In this document: in pieces, positions 32,301 to 42,749 of the stretch
Layout of the letters: every line of letters begins with the position of its first letter
Numbering within the stretch: position 1 is the stretch's first letter
Origin: Micrasema longulum
Taxonomy: Eukaryota > Arthropoda > Insecta > Trichoptera > Brachycentridae
Length of the DNA stretch: 64,000 nucleotides
Assembly: GCA_022494885.1 (NCBI GenBank)
Contig: JAGVSM010001673.1
Coordinates: 45,190 to 109,189 of the forward strand
Direction of reading: 5' to 3'
Made by a program: the position numbers and the translations under genes
The notes under the pieces: model-generated
The model's input: only the letters and a program-made list of their open reading frames with translations
What the model was told of the DNA's origin: nothing
The model's database searches: none

Positions 32301-32796
32301 CGATTTTAAATAAAAACGGTTAAAATTCAAAACTTGTTTTTAAATTAGAACATTTTAAAGACATATATTTTAGAATTTTCTCTCTCCGGTCACTCTTATC
32401 TATATAATGTTTTTGGAGTGGTTTTTAATTATTGTCGTAATTTATTACTCTTATTCGTTAATTTTAAAAATGTTTTGCGTACGATTACAATATTATTGAT
32501 ATATTTTCGACAACAATTATCTTAAGTTATACAACTATGTAGCTTCATTAATTATCTCACAATACATACATATTTGTCAATAAATACTATCTTTGTTATA
32601 TTTTTTCCGAAATTGAAATATAAATACCTAAATTCCCCATTACCTATAAAACTTAGCCTTAGCCTCACCCTTAACCATTGGTTTTACCCTCAATTATGAT
32701 AAATGTACATACTATAGTTCATAAGATTATTTTTATTTTCTACTTAAGTACCTTGGATTATATAACTATATAAGGACATTCAATCCATCTAATCTT

Positions 32797-32840
32797 CACA
32801 TTTGTTTGGAAATGCCCTAAAAAGGCGAAACAATTGTCAC
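32797..32840 (+). ncRNA. Hammerhead-like motif, second type
   Basis: GGAAATGCCCTAAAAAGGC is followed by GAAACAATTGTC. The GCC...GGC stem, then GAAAC and a GUC eight bases further on, mirror the layout of the 24910 motif. The CUGANGA block is weak (UUGGAAA), so it is only a relic. Confidence 0.3.
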
Positions 32841-32844
32841 GAAA

Positions 32845-33635
32845 CTTAGGTTTTTATATTTTTGTAAAAATAAAATAAAGTGTTCAGTAGACTCAAATCA
32901 GTGTTTGATCTCTAATATTATAAGTTTGAACATAGAGTTCTACAAAATAAACACCAAATCAATCAATCAATCAAGGAAAAAAAGTTATTTGATAACGCTT
33001 TTTTTATTTACCCGTTTCGTTAATTTTGACGAAAAATTAAAAATTATTTAACGTTCAACTATTTTCATAAATATCGTGAAATTTCGTCTCAATGAATTTA
33101 GTGCCCTTTTTTTAAAATATTATAAAAGATCTTTAAAAGTAAAACAAAATAATAGAGGTAATACGTCATTCGAAAGAAATTTCTGCTCTACAAGATGTTT
33201 GATTTACTTTTACGTTACATGCATTATTTTATTTGATTACACCCCTTCAAAATATAACATCAAGTCGACGAAAGTGAGCGTTTCCGAATCTGTATTTAGC
33301 AAAATGTAGTCAAAAATGAAACATTCTGCACTCTTCGTAAGGACGGCAGAATACAGATTTTTATTTTTAATGCTACTAACGTTGGTAATATATAATAAAA
33401 GAATCCATCACCTAGGCCTAGATTCACCAAAGCAAATGACGTTTATGTTCCAGCTTTAAAAATAGACTCACAGTTCAAGGTATCCATAAAATGAGATGCA
33501 AAACACGTGGCCCGGTACAGGTGCGACTGGAGTGTATACGAAGCAACCAGGTATTTAGGTTAAGCTTTCAAGGTAATCAAATGGAAATTTTCTACCGTAA
33601 ATGAGTTTACTACTTAATATGAATTATATTATTAT
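32845..33635. other. AT-rich stretch, no gene seen
   Basis: No supported coding or repeat feature. Confidence 0.5.
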
Positions 33636-33639
33636 ATAT

Positions 33640-33840
33640 ATAAATATATAGATACATATATTTATATTTATTTGAAGCACTAACTTGGTAGTGCAATAAA
33701 ATAAATACAAAACTTGACTACTTTTTTTCTACCGGCTGGTTTGAAAGCTGCACAAGCTTCTTTATCAAGGTATACACAATTATATATATCCTATTTAATT
33801 TTTTACAGTGATTTTTTTAATCTTTTTCCTTTATATAAGT
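33640..33840 (+). repeat. Repeat R copy
   Basis: GAAGCACTAACTTGGTAGTG and CCGGCTGGTTTGAAAGCTGC, then ACAAGCTTCTTTATCAAGG. The minus strand gives CUUGAUAAAGAAGCUUGUGC, then AGCUUUCAAACCAG: a hammerhead-like order with an AGCUU stem but no intact GAAA. Confidence 0.45.
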
Positions 33841-33889
33841 CATTAAAATATTAATTCTATAATCACGACTTTAAGAAACTTGGTATTTT

Positions 33890-33965
33890 TTTTATTTTAT
33901 TTATTTACAATTTTAAAAAACCCCTAAGGGTTACATTAGAAATTTTATATTGTCTAGTCATTTTA
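33890..33965 (-). mobile_element. LINE 3' tail
   Basis: TTATTTATTTACAATTTTAA and CCCCTAAGGGTTACAT are the reverse of the tail at 38060-38100 (GCAACCCGTAAGGGGTTATC). Only the 3' end survives. Confidence 0.5.
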
Positions 33966-34559
33966 TGTCATTATATATATGTATCGTTAAATACATGTTT
34001 ACTATTTTCTTTTAAACCTTTTCTTTTCTTATTTTATTTACATATTTAGGATCCGAATTTAAATAAGTATTTTTAATTTTTGTTTAGTAGATTCATTTTT
34101 TTTATTTTGTTTTGGGTGCATTTATGAGCACCCACTAAATTGATTTTTTTTTTTCTAAAGTATCAAATATGTTAAAGTATATGTTTATTCTTTCATTTCA
34201 TTGTATTCTTATCTCTATTTACACATTTTTAAAAATATTTTAAACCATTTGATTAAATGTTTTTTTTTTGAGTTTTTATCTTTCTTTCTTTCTAAAACTA
34301 TTTTCTATTTTCCAACGCATCAAAATCAAAATTATTATATGTTCTCTATTTTTCATGTGTACAATATTATGTCTGCACTCTTTTATTTAAATCTTAATAA
34401 AAACTAATAAAGTACGCGATGACAAACTAATATTTAATAGTTTACCGGGATAAAAATGTAAAAATAAAACAAAAATCATATCGCTCAATACGGGTTCATA
34501 ACAAGAGATCTAAAAGGCACACAATATGTTTTTATATTAAAGTAAATGGAAAAATATGC

Positions 34560-34650
34560 TGAATAAAATATGTAAATATAAAACAATTTATTTTTTTTAC
34601 TAACGGTATCAAAACCATACAAGCTTCTTTATCGAGGCATACTTAACTAA
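34560..34650 (+). repeat. Repeat R fragment
   Basis: ACTAACGGTATCAAAACCAT and ACAAGCTTCTTTATCGAGGC match the R copy at 33640. It lies just before the FB insertion. Confidence 0.4.
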
Positions 34651-34683
34651 AAGTAAAATAAAAAAGTAGTTAAAAACAATGTT

Positions 34684-35317
34684 AACAATATTTTGAGTTT
34701 GCCCAAATGTTTGTAGACAAGGACTGGATTCAACCCCCTGGGGAGCTGTTAATATTAACATATTACAACAGAGATGAAGAACATTTAAGAAAAGGTAATA
34801 TAGAAGTCTTGGCATCTACAGGGCTTATGACCTGTCAATGGCTGGTTTAAGTGGCCACTTTACACACTGTGTAACATTCACCATTCTGCCTATATTTGAA
34901 CATCTATATTCCTTCAATTCTTTCATCTGTTGATGTTTGTGAAGTTAAAGAGCTAAAACCTTTATTTATGCAGGTGAGATTCATCTCATTGAATTATTTC
35001 ACCTACATTGTTCACCTACACTGTTGATAAATTACATGGTCCATGAAGAAGTATGGAAATTGAAAAAATAACATTTTCAGGCGTTGCCTAGTATGTAGGT
35101 GAAATAATTCAATTAGATGAATCTCACCTGCATAAATAAAGGATTCAGCTCTTTAACTTCACAAACATTAACAGATGAAAGAATTAAGGAATAAATATAG
35201 GCAGAAATAATGAATACACAGTGTAAAGAAACCACTCTCAACCATGATCATAACCCTAAATGCTGAACTATATTACCTTTTCTTAAATGTTCTTCATCTC
35301 TGTTGTAATATGTTAAT
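34684..35317 (+). mobile_element. FB fold-back element, longest copy with target duplication
   Basis: Outer left end AACAATATTTTGAGTTTGCC, then CCCCTGGGGAGCTGTTAATA and an arm of about 230 bases. A centre (GAATTATTTCACCTACATTG ... CAGGCGTTGCCTAGTATG) follows, then the inverted arm ending CTCTGTTGTAATATGTTAA. The flanks TAAAAACAATGTT at 34671-34683 and 35317-35329 are a perfect 13-base direct repeat. The missing outer segment on the right matches the asymmetry of the 26396 copy in opposite orientation. No ORF. Confidence 0.85.
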
Positions 35318-36086
35318 AAAAACAATGTTGTTTATATTTATTTTATAATAAACAAATAATTTATAAAAGCTTCGTTTTCAGTATTATTTACTAAGTAAAC
35401 ATCCCCAGCATTAGTTAACGAAGTGTAAACAGTTTTAAAGGGTTTCTATGAAACCTCTTAAATATGGCGCTAATTTAAAAGTGGAACAAAGCTAAATTTT
35501 TGCATACAAATCCGTAATATTTATAATAGACGGTTATCCAAGTGTATATATATTTCTGTATGCGAGAGGTAAACTACAGTAAGTCCAAGAACACAACTTT
35601 ACAGGAGAGACAAATGAGTGACTTATGCTTTAAACATTGGCATGTCCTATTGTTTCGTTTTTTGAAAAATTATTTATTATTTAAGAAAATGGGAGCTATT
35701 AAGCTATAGGAATAAGATCCATTCAAAAACCCGTATAAAACACAGTTTTCTCTGCTGTCTTTGGGCGCACGGTATACAAATATAACTATTTTTGAAAAAC
35801 GCAAAACGTACCGATACAGAAATCGGTTCAGCTTTGAGGTGCGGAAAACGGGACAAGAAAACGACGATTTCGTCTATTTTAACAAATGTTCTGACATGCA
35901 GTTGTCTTTTTCGCGCAGTATTAGGGAGGCATCTGCAAGATAGCGACAGAAAAAAATGTTTGAATACCTATTCAAAAAAATTCTCTGCCCTCACAATAAT
36001 AAATATAATAATGCTTACGCAATTTGGACTAAATACAATGATTGATATCCAACTATCGATTGTGTTCATATAATTTATATACGAGT

Positions 36087-36555
36087 CATATTCATCATCA
36101 TTCACTTTCCACACATAATGGTGCATAGGGCACTGCATTGGTATACCAATCGCAGTGCATCTTGATCATTTTGGTTACATGACGGTAAAATGATCAGGCT
36201 TACCCTTCAGGAACCAGTCCAGGGACTATGAAATATTCTAGTGTATTTTTTTTTTTTTTTTTTTTTTAATTTTTTATTTGCACCACAACAGGCCAGGAGG
36301 CCCAATTACAGTGGTGAATTACATTACAGAACAACCAGGCTTGAGAAAAATCACATTTTAAAATTTTTTGTGTTCTCACCGGGAATCGAACCCGGAACCT
36401 TCCGTGCGTGAGTCAAGCGTCTTGACCACTACACCACGGAGGCCGCCAAAAAAACACCTTTTTAAATAAATATTTCATATTAACCATTCCGGGAATCGAA
36501 CCCGTGATCGTATTGCATGGAAGGCAAACGCGCTGACCACTACACCACAAGGCCG
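36087..36555 (-). mobile_element. SINE C, split by SINE A, with target duplication
   Basis: Minus-strand head GGCCTTGTGGTGTAGTGGTC with B box GGGTTCGATTCCCGGAATGG. The body TTATTTAAAAAGGTG is interrupted by SINE A and resumes (TAGAATATTTCATAGTCCC) to the distal end TGGTGCATAGGGCACTGCAT. ATATACGAGT at 36077-36086 and 36556-36565 is a 10-bp target duplication. The repeat G copy near 12670 (TATATACGAGTATATACTC) shows the unoccupied site. Confidence 0.85.
36246..36447 (-). mobile_element. SINE A, full-length, nested in SINE C
   Basis: Minus strand: GGCGGCCTCCGTGGTGTAGT, then GGTCAAGACGCTTGACTCAC, B box GGTTCCGGGTTCGATTCCC and a body ending CCTCCTGGCCTGTTGTGGTG. It ends in a run of over 20 A residues (T run from 36246). 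The tRNA-like head has intact A and B boxes. No clear target duplication, possibly hidden in the A/T-rich junctions. Confidence 0.85.
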
Positions 36556-36624
36556 ATATACGAGTATGTACTCAAATTTACCAATAGCAAAGCTTTGCCG
36601 GGTTCAGTTCGAAGACAATAAATA

Positions 36625-37175
36625 TATAGTTAAATTAACGTAGTTGTACAGAAATCAGCCAGTCCTCAATTATCGGATGCAGTAAGGTCAATTGAATGTT
36701 CTGCTAAAAACAGCCAGACCACTTTCATACAAAAAACTGTAATTATCACCTTCCAAAGATGGCGTCGATCACAAAAACAGCATTTCTCAATTTGCAGAAA
36801 ACATCCACAGCACTAGAAAAATCTTACTGTACTTCAAAAATCATAAATCTGGTCAAATACTTAACTAGATTCTTTTTTGTAGTACAAAAAAACGTAATGT
36901 ATTCATTGTTTATCATTTGAGAAAGTTAAAAATATTTCAACTGTTTATTTTGTTTTATTTTATTAATATGGTTCACAAACAATAATCAATACGTATGAAA
37001 TTGGTATAATAATCACAAACGGTTATTTTAGATATTGTTCAGTAATTATATGTGAACATGCGCAAATAAAGAAAAAAAAAGTTTAAAATACATTTTTTTT
37101 AAATTAGATTCGATGATTGTTATAAAAGTTATTACAATAAATTATTTCCAACAGGTTATTACAAATTATTTTACC
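36625..37175. other. AT-rich stretch, no gene seen
   Basis: No supported feature. Confidence 0.5.
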
Positions 37176-37179
37176 TAAC

Positions 37180-37690
37180 TTACATCAGCGACTATTTGAT
37201 TTTATAGATTGAGTTACAGTTTTCCTATAATTATTTAATAAATCGTTATAGATATCAATATCAGCATTACTTTCTATATGATTATACAATCTTAACATAC
37301 GTGAGAATGCATTAGTATGCATAAAGTTCGCCATATTATTATTGAAGGTTGGAAGATAAAATTATGTATACGATCTCAATCATCGATAGGGTACATTCTC
37401 TTAACAACATGTAGAATCAACATTACAATGAATTATTTTATAAAGATATATCAAGTCTAAAATCTGGCTCCTAAATTCCAAGTTATCTAGACTAAAATGT
37501 TCTAGGCGCTGATCATAAGAATGAAGGGTTCTGCCCAGGTTACATTTAAATGTTAGGATACGAATATTTTTTGTTTGCACAGATTCAATAAAATTAGATA
37601 GTTATTTTATGTGGTGACCAGACCACAGATCCGATTCCAAATTGTTGTGTTGTAAATTTGATAATTTACTCTTTTTACAAAGGTGCTATT
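37180..37690 (-). mobile_element. LINE remnant, jockey-superfamily-like C-terminus
   Basis: Minus strand reads HNNLESDLWSGHHIK, then FIESVQTKNIRILTFK, DNLEFRSQILDLIYLYKII and RMLRLYNHIESNADIDIYND. These are the post-RT order of WSP/IE-VQ-F, L-RR-LDL and final NDLL segments. Stops and frame breaks are present and the 5' part is missing. Confidence 0.6.
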
Positions 37691-37724
37691 ATTACCCTTT
37701 CTAACAGCAACTTAAGAACTTTTT

Positions 37725-38100
37725 AAACAAACTAAACAATTAAATGTAACTGAACCCTTTAAAATACAATCCTTAAAATTTATTCATAAATTAGCCACTG
37801 ATGTAATTGTAGACGAAGAATTAAAACTTGAAAAAAACTGTAGTAAACATGAACACAATACGAGAATGTCAGAAAAATATTTTATTCAACCTTTTAAAAC
37901 GAGAAAAGGACAATCGAGATTAATAAACCACGGACTGAAATCATACAATAAACTACCAGACAAAACTAAACAAAAGACTCAGACAACCTTTACAAAAGAT
38001 GTTAAATATATTATTATTAACAGTAGAATGTGAATTTTAAAAGTAAAAATATTTTGTTAAATGTATGCAACCCGTAAGGGGTTATCAATAAAAAATTTAA
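37725..38100 (+). mobile_element. LINE 3' end, opposite strand
   Basis: Reads KIQSLKFIHKLATDVIVDEE, then FIQPFKTRKGQSRLINHG and LKSYNKLPDKTKQKTQTTF before a stop. This is a typical LINE ORF2 C-terminus. The 3' UTR has GCAACCCGTAAGGGGTTATC and an AATAAA-rich tail. It is 5'-truncated and adjoins the LINE piece on the other strand tail to tail at about 37700. Confidence 0.6.
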
Positions 38101-38394
38101 ATAAAAAAATAAAAAATCACTTTCACGTTTCTATGAATGGCTGATTTCTGCATAAAAAAGTTTAATTGGTCTGCACTATAAGCCTTTTTACTGGATAGAA
38201 AATTATTATTACGATGAATAAGAATATTTTTTGAAATCCCTAATTTATGAGAACGTAGAATTCCTCATTAAAAGTCAAGGCACAAATAATATGGTTATTA
38301 TATATACAGTGAGTTATTCCGCCTGTTGTCTCTATCAAGCCTCCTAATGAAAACATGCCTCCCGTAATATGATATGAAAACTTTGGCAATAAAG

Positions 38395-38465
38395 CGATTC
38401 CGCTCCGCGCCGCCCCGCTCCGCGCCGCCATGTGGCGCTCGTGCGCTTTGCATCTCCGCCGCTAA
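38395..38465. promoter_or_regulatory. CpG-rich patch with 17-bp tandem motif
   Basis: CCGCTCCGCGCCGCC occurs twice in a row, then GTGGCGCTCGTGCGC. It is very CpG-dense for this window. It may be part of a promoter or a transposon. No associated exon was recognised. Confidence 0.25.
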
Positions 38466-38634
38466 ATATAGCAACTCTGCTAATAATAAAACATGATTCC
38501 AGGGACACCATAAACTAAAAAAAAGTAGCGACCGGGATACAATAACAAAAGAAACAGAAGAAACGCCTCAAATGTAATTTATAAAAAAGCGGAAAAAATA
38601 GATCTAATTTGTCAAATGTATATTTGAACTACTA

Positions 38635-39205
38635 CTACTACCATCACGCCGTTTCCCCGTAGGGGTAGGCAGAGAAAATGGACCGCCACACACGTCTATC
38701 CTGGCATACATTCCTAGCTTCTTCCACATTCATACATCTTGTCATACATGCCCTTCGGTTCTGTCTGCTTTTGACATGACCAGACTTAAGATTTTGGTTT
38801 ATCGGATCATGCCACGTCTTCCTTGGTCGTCCTCGTCTCACGTTGCCATCCATTTTCGCCATATATACATGTTTTACCATTTTTTCGTCGTCCATTCATT
38901 CTACGTGACCAAACGATCTCAGAGACCCTTTCTCAATCTAATCAATTATACTTGACTCAGATTTACACTCTCGCCTGATTTCATTATTCGTAACCCTGTC
39001 ATACATTGAATTTCTACACATTCGTCTAAGAGATCGCATTTCAACCACGTTCACTCGGCTTTCATCCTTCCTCTGCCAGTTTCATGTTTCACTTACAAAC
39101 ATAAGTGTTGGGACTAAAACTCCGTTGTGTACTGCCAGTTTAGCTTCGATTGACATATTTTTATTAGAAATTACTGTGCTTTTTGCTCCGTTCATTTTGT
39201 TGCTT
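38635..39205 (-). mobile_element. LINE L, 3' half on minus strand
   Basis: Starts at the 3' end with the complement of the TAG tail (CTACTACTACTACCATCACG). Going into the element on the minus strand are VWRSIFSAYPYGETA, TRCMNVEEARNVCQDRR, GRPRKTWHDPI and KMDGNVRRG. Further in, frame-broken, are the GHVE, RREC and EAKLAVH regions. It ends (5' truncation) at AACAAAATGAACGGAGC next to the minisatellite. Confidence 0.85.
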
Positions 39206-39556
39206 AGTGGTTATTCATCACATAATTAAAATTACAATGAACTTAGTGTTGCTTAGCTTAGTGGTTATTCATCATATAATTAAAATTACATTGAACTTAG
39301 TGTTGCTTAGCTTAGTGGTTATTCATCATATAATTAAAATTACAATGAACTTAGTGTTGCTTAGCTTAGTGGTTATTCATCATATAATTAAAATTACAAT
39401 GAACTTAGTGTTGCTTAGCTTAGTAGTTATTTATTATATAATTAAAATTACAATGAACTTAGTGTTGCTTAGCTTAGTGGTTATTCATCATATAATTAAA
39501 ATTACAATGAACTTAGTTTTGCTTAGCTTATTGGTTATTCATTATATAATTAAAAT
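39201..39556 (+). repeat. 54-bp minisatellite, about seven units
   Basis: The unit (TTGCTTAGCTTAGTGGTTAT then TCATCATATAATTAAAATTA and CAATGAACTTAGTG) repeats with few changes. As 54 is divisible by three, it keeps a 138-codon ORF open, but the repeated peptide (LLSLVVIHHIIKITMNLV) looks like a by-product. The array begins exactly where the LINE L copy ends, at a shared GTTGC. Confidence 0.9.
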
Positions 39557-39659
39557 GATAGCAGAGACACATCATTTAAAAAAAATAATAAATACTTAAT
39601 TACCCATCTGTTTCAGATCTACCCGTGCTCCTATATTCTTTAACTCACTGTGTGGAAAA

Positions 39660-40165
39660 AATCCCTCGAGTCACTGTGTGGTAACCTGAGGTTACCATAG
39701 ATCAACATCAGGTAACCCGAGGTTACCATACAATGAAAGCATCCACCCATTTCCCGGAACTGTTCATAAAGACTTGAGTCATTCTTCAGTTTCGCATATC
39801 AATATTTTATTTTTTTAAACTAACTAAGCGAAAATTTAATATTTCTTTACAATGAAACCGCGAAAATAACAAAACAAAGAAACTTTAAAAGCTTTTATTG
39901 TACCCCTCACTGCAGTATTGTCAATTTGTGATCAATCAAATACACATGGTCAGCACAATCACCCTTTTCTAATTTCCCAGTAAAACAGTGAAGGAATACA
40001 GTGTTAGTTCCAAATTGAGACCGCGGCCGCACGCTCCAGATCCCGCCTCGGAAAGGAAGAAGAACGTAGTAATACAAACAAATCAAACAACGACACAAAA
40101 CCCAAATACATATAGGAAACATACTATAGATTAATATCAGCGAACCCGAGGTTAGGAAATGATCG
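39660..40165 (-). repeat. Repeat H, copy 2, with flanking direct repeats
   Basis: Bases 39730-40125 are the inverted match of 4809-5211. The minus-strand frame reads RSQFGTNTVFLHC, then TGKLEKGDCADHVYLIDH and KLTILQ before TGA, as in copy 1. ATAGATCAACATCAGGTAAC with CCGAGGTTACC (39699-39729) and ATAGATTAATATCAGCGAAC with CCGAGGTTAGG (40128-40158) are diverged direct repeats on either side. A further GGTAACCTGAGGTTACC palindrome lies at 39681-39697. Confidence 0.65.
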
Positions 40166-40499
40166 CCTGATAATCGCAGCGTCTTTCATCGTATTAAAAT
40201 TATATGGATGCCTTGCTACACGATCTAATTATTTTATTACATATTTTTCTCTCAAATTACCTTTTTTTATATTTGTATTAGAGTACTAAATATTTTGTCA
40301 CTTTCGTAGATCCTGATGGACAAAATGTTTAATTAAAAATTATCTGCCATGCGACATGTGTTATATTTTTTTTCTCACATGTTAAGGTTCATTTAAAAAA
40401 AAAACCTCGCTATCGTTCACAGTAGTTGCCGAGATATTAATTAATTAAATGCAATTTGAAATGCCGGTTACATCACGTGAGAATTTAATAGAAATCCAA

Positions 40500-40620
40500 T
40501 TTTATAATTTTACCAGTGTTTTAAGTTTAATAAATACAAATGTAGGTAATAAATCTTCATGTCAATTGGTATTTCGTGTTTGTGAAGGTATGGAGTGACA
40601 GGTGCTGTTCTTTAAATCAT
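40500..40620 (+). repeat. Repeat R, distal part
   Basis: TCTTCATGTCAATTGGTATT and CGTGTTTGTGAAGGTATGGA match 19880-19935. The hammerhead-like part is not present here. Confidence 0.4.
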
Positions 40621-40814
40621 TTAAAAATATGAAAAAAAAAATAAGCCACAATGTTTTTTTTGTGAAATTAAAATCGGTATTGCTATTAATACTTTGAAAA
40701 GCGCCCCTGAGGTACATTACAAAAATGACGCTGTATTAGTTATCGATAATAACAATTATAATCTTTCGGGATAGTAAAATCTTATACTTTTCTCTATTTG
40801 AGCTATTTATAATT

Positions 40815-41315
40815 ACAACAGAGTTCCAAATTACAACAGAGTTCAAAAACATTTTGAAAAACAAAATAAAAAAAGTCCAGGCATTGACAGGGCTTATGAT
40901 CTGCCATTGTCTGGTTTAAGTGGCCGTTTTACACACTGTCTCACATCCACTATTTTGCCCATGTTTAAGCATCCATATTCTTTCAATCCTTCCATCTGTT
41001 GATTTTAGTAAAGTTTAAATAGTTGAAAACTTTATTTTAGTGAAGAGATTAATTTGATTGAATTTTTCACATACCAGCGAACGCCTGAAAACAATTTTTC
41101 CAATTTTTATACTTGTTCTTGGACCAGTTAGTTTAATTAGAATATTTTGAGTTTTACCAAATGTTCGTAGACCAAATATTAGATTTCACTCCCTAGACTT
41201 CTTTATTTCCTTCTCTGAAATGTTTTATATCTTTTTTGTCATTTGTTTTATCTTAATTACTCCCTAGGGGATAAAATCCAGTCTACAAACATTTTTGCAA
41301 ACTTAACATTTTATG
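40815..41315 (-). mobile_element. FB element, diverged near-full copy
   Basis: Starts AATTACAACAGAGTTC (duplicated within 16 bases) and runs through GGCATTGACAGGGCTTATGA and CTTCCATCTGTTGATT. The centre GAACGCCTGAAAACAATTTT is present, followed by a second start AGAATATTTTGAGTTTTACC. It ends GGATAAAATCCAGTCTACAA and CAAACTTAACATTTTATG. The right part looks like a second collapsed hairpin. Confidence 0.65.
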
Positions 41316-41319
41316 TTTC

Positions 41320-42210
41320 ATAAAAACTTAAAATAAAAAAAAAACGTATTAGAAAGAGTAATTTATTTCTTTCGACGACTGTCTTGTCACAGAAAATGAC
41401 TAACTGTTGTGAACTGAAATAAAATGTTCAGAGACTTTACTTCTTATGTGGGCGCAGACTTCACTCCATAAGACGCGAGAAAGCATAATTTTTCCATTAA
41501 GCTTGTTTATACTTCAGAAAACTTTCAATAAGGAAGTTCAGTGCTATGGAGAATCGTATATAAAAAAAATGTTTTCTTACACGCGGTAAAAATTATACCA
41601 GATCATTGTACGGCGAAGTTTCTCGAAAATGAATGAAAAAATAAAAAAACCGTTTAAATAAAAATGAACTACTTCACAGAAACCTCACAGATCTAGCAAA
41701 GCATTAATCAATAATTTTTAACTTCTTTATGTGTTGTGATAAATTTCCAGTTTTCGGGTAGCCATGTTTTCAACGTTTAGCGAGTTTTGACAGGTACAGG
41801 TTCCTCTTTTTAAATGCCGGGAAAACGCACCAAATTAAACTCGTAACGTAACGGCCGGAGGAATGACAAAATTAAAACAATAATTACACGATACTTAAAA
41901 TAAAAAATGATATTTTTTGGCTTACTTTGATAGTCTATTAAAAAATAAAAAAAACCACTGAACTTCCTCATTAAAATCATAGTCGCATGAAACTTTGCTC
42001 CAATTAAAAAAAAACAGTGTGCTAATTTCTATTTATATTCCTTTAATACATTCGTACTTATTTATTTCTACTGTTTTCATGTGTTTTAATTGATTGTTTA
42101 ATTAATAATGACTGACATAGAAATTAAATTAAAATAACGGTTTTTTTTTTAAATTAAAAAATTAAAGATTTTAAATATTAGTTATCAGAGTACCACAATA
42201 GTTTTAGATT
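41320..42210. other. AT-rich stretch, no gene seen
   Basis: No supported feature. Confidence 0.5.
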
Positions 42211-42214
42211 TGTG

Positions 42215-42745
42215 TCATCATCGTCATTCCCCTTCTACACCTAATGGTGCATAGGGCACTGTATTGGTACACTAATCGCAGCGTATGAATCCGCCGGCGA
42301 AAGGATTTTTAAGTCCAAAAAACAAAAAAACTTTTTCTTTTATTTTTTTATTATTGTGATATTTTATTTATTTTTTTCGCGTGGAATGATGCGGAGTAGC
42401 TTTATAATGCTACGCCTTTTTTTTTTTTTGACATTGTGTTTAGTAAAGTTAGAAAATTATAATTGGCGTATATTTTTTGGTTATTTATAAATATATATAT
42501 TTTTTAAATGGCTGTTGTTTTCTTTTAATAAATAAAATATTTAAAAAAAATATCTCAATCATTTTTTGTTACATGAAGATAAGATGATCAGTCCTACGCT
42601 TCAGGTACCAGTCCAGGGACCATGAAATATTCTGGTGTGAAAACACCCTTTTAAATAAATATTTCATATCAACCATGTCGGGAATCGACCCCGAGACCTC
42701 TTGTTTGGTAGGCAAACGCGCTGGCATTTACACCACGAGGCCGAC
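42215..42745 (-). mobile_element. SINE C, interrupted copy
   Basis: Minus-strand head GGCCTCGTGGTGTAAATGCC, B box GGGTCGATTCCCGACATGG, and a body through TTCATGGTCCCTGGACTGG to GATCATCTTATCTTCATG. After an insertion of about 265 bases the distal part follows (GCTGCGATTAGTGTACCAAT, TGCACCATTAGGTG). The head has a CAAATG change in the A box. Confidence 0.75.
42287..42551. mobile_element. Unclassified insert inside SINE C
   Basis: Sequence between GCAGCGTAT and the resuming ATCATTTTTTGTTAC of SINE C. It starts GAATCCGCCGGCGAAAGG. It contains GGAGTAGCTTTATAATGCTA with long T runs. No terminal repeats or target duplication are clear. No other copy was noticed. Confidence 0.45.
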
Positions 42746-42749
42746 TTGA

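Larger units (their letters stand above)
35640..36620 (+). repeat. Repeat G, copy 2, split by SINE C
   Basis: Bases 35640-36086 match 12280-12490 and 12640-12680; 36556-36620 match 12665-12728. One frame reads ITIFEKRKTYRYRNRFSFE and MQLSFSRSIREA; the 59-kb copy reads ISIFENRKTCR, NRFSFE and VQLSFSHSFREG in the same frame. Class unknown. Confidence 0.65.

Noticed and set aside
36400..36447. Functional tRNA gene
   Set aside because: A and B boxes are present but the acceptor stem does not close and a SINE body with A tail follows; the same holds for 45660, 55796 and 51205.
39183..39599. 138-codon ORF with repeated hydrophobic 18-residue unit
   Set aside because: Explained by a 54-bp minisatellite whose period is a multiple of three, starting inside a LINE remnant.
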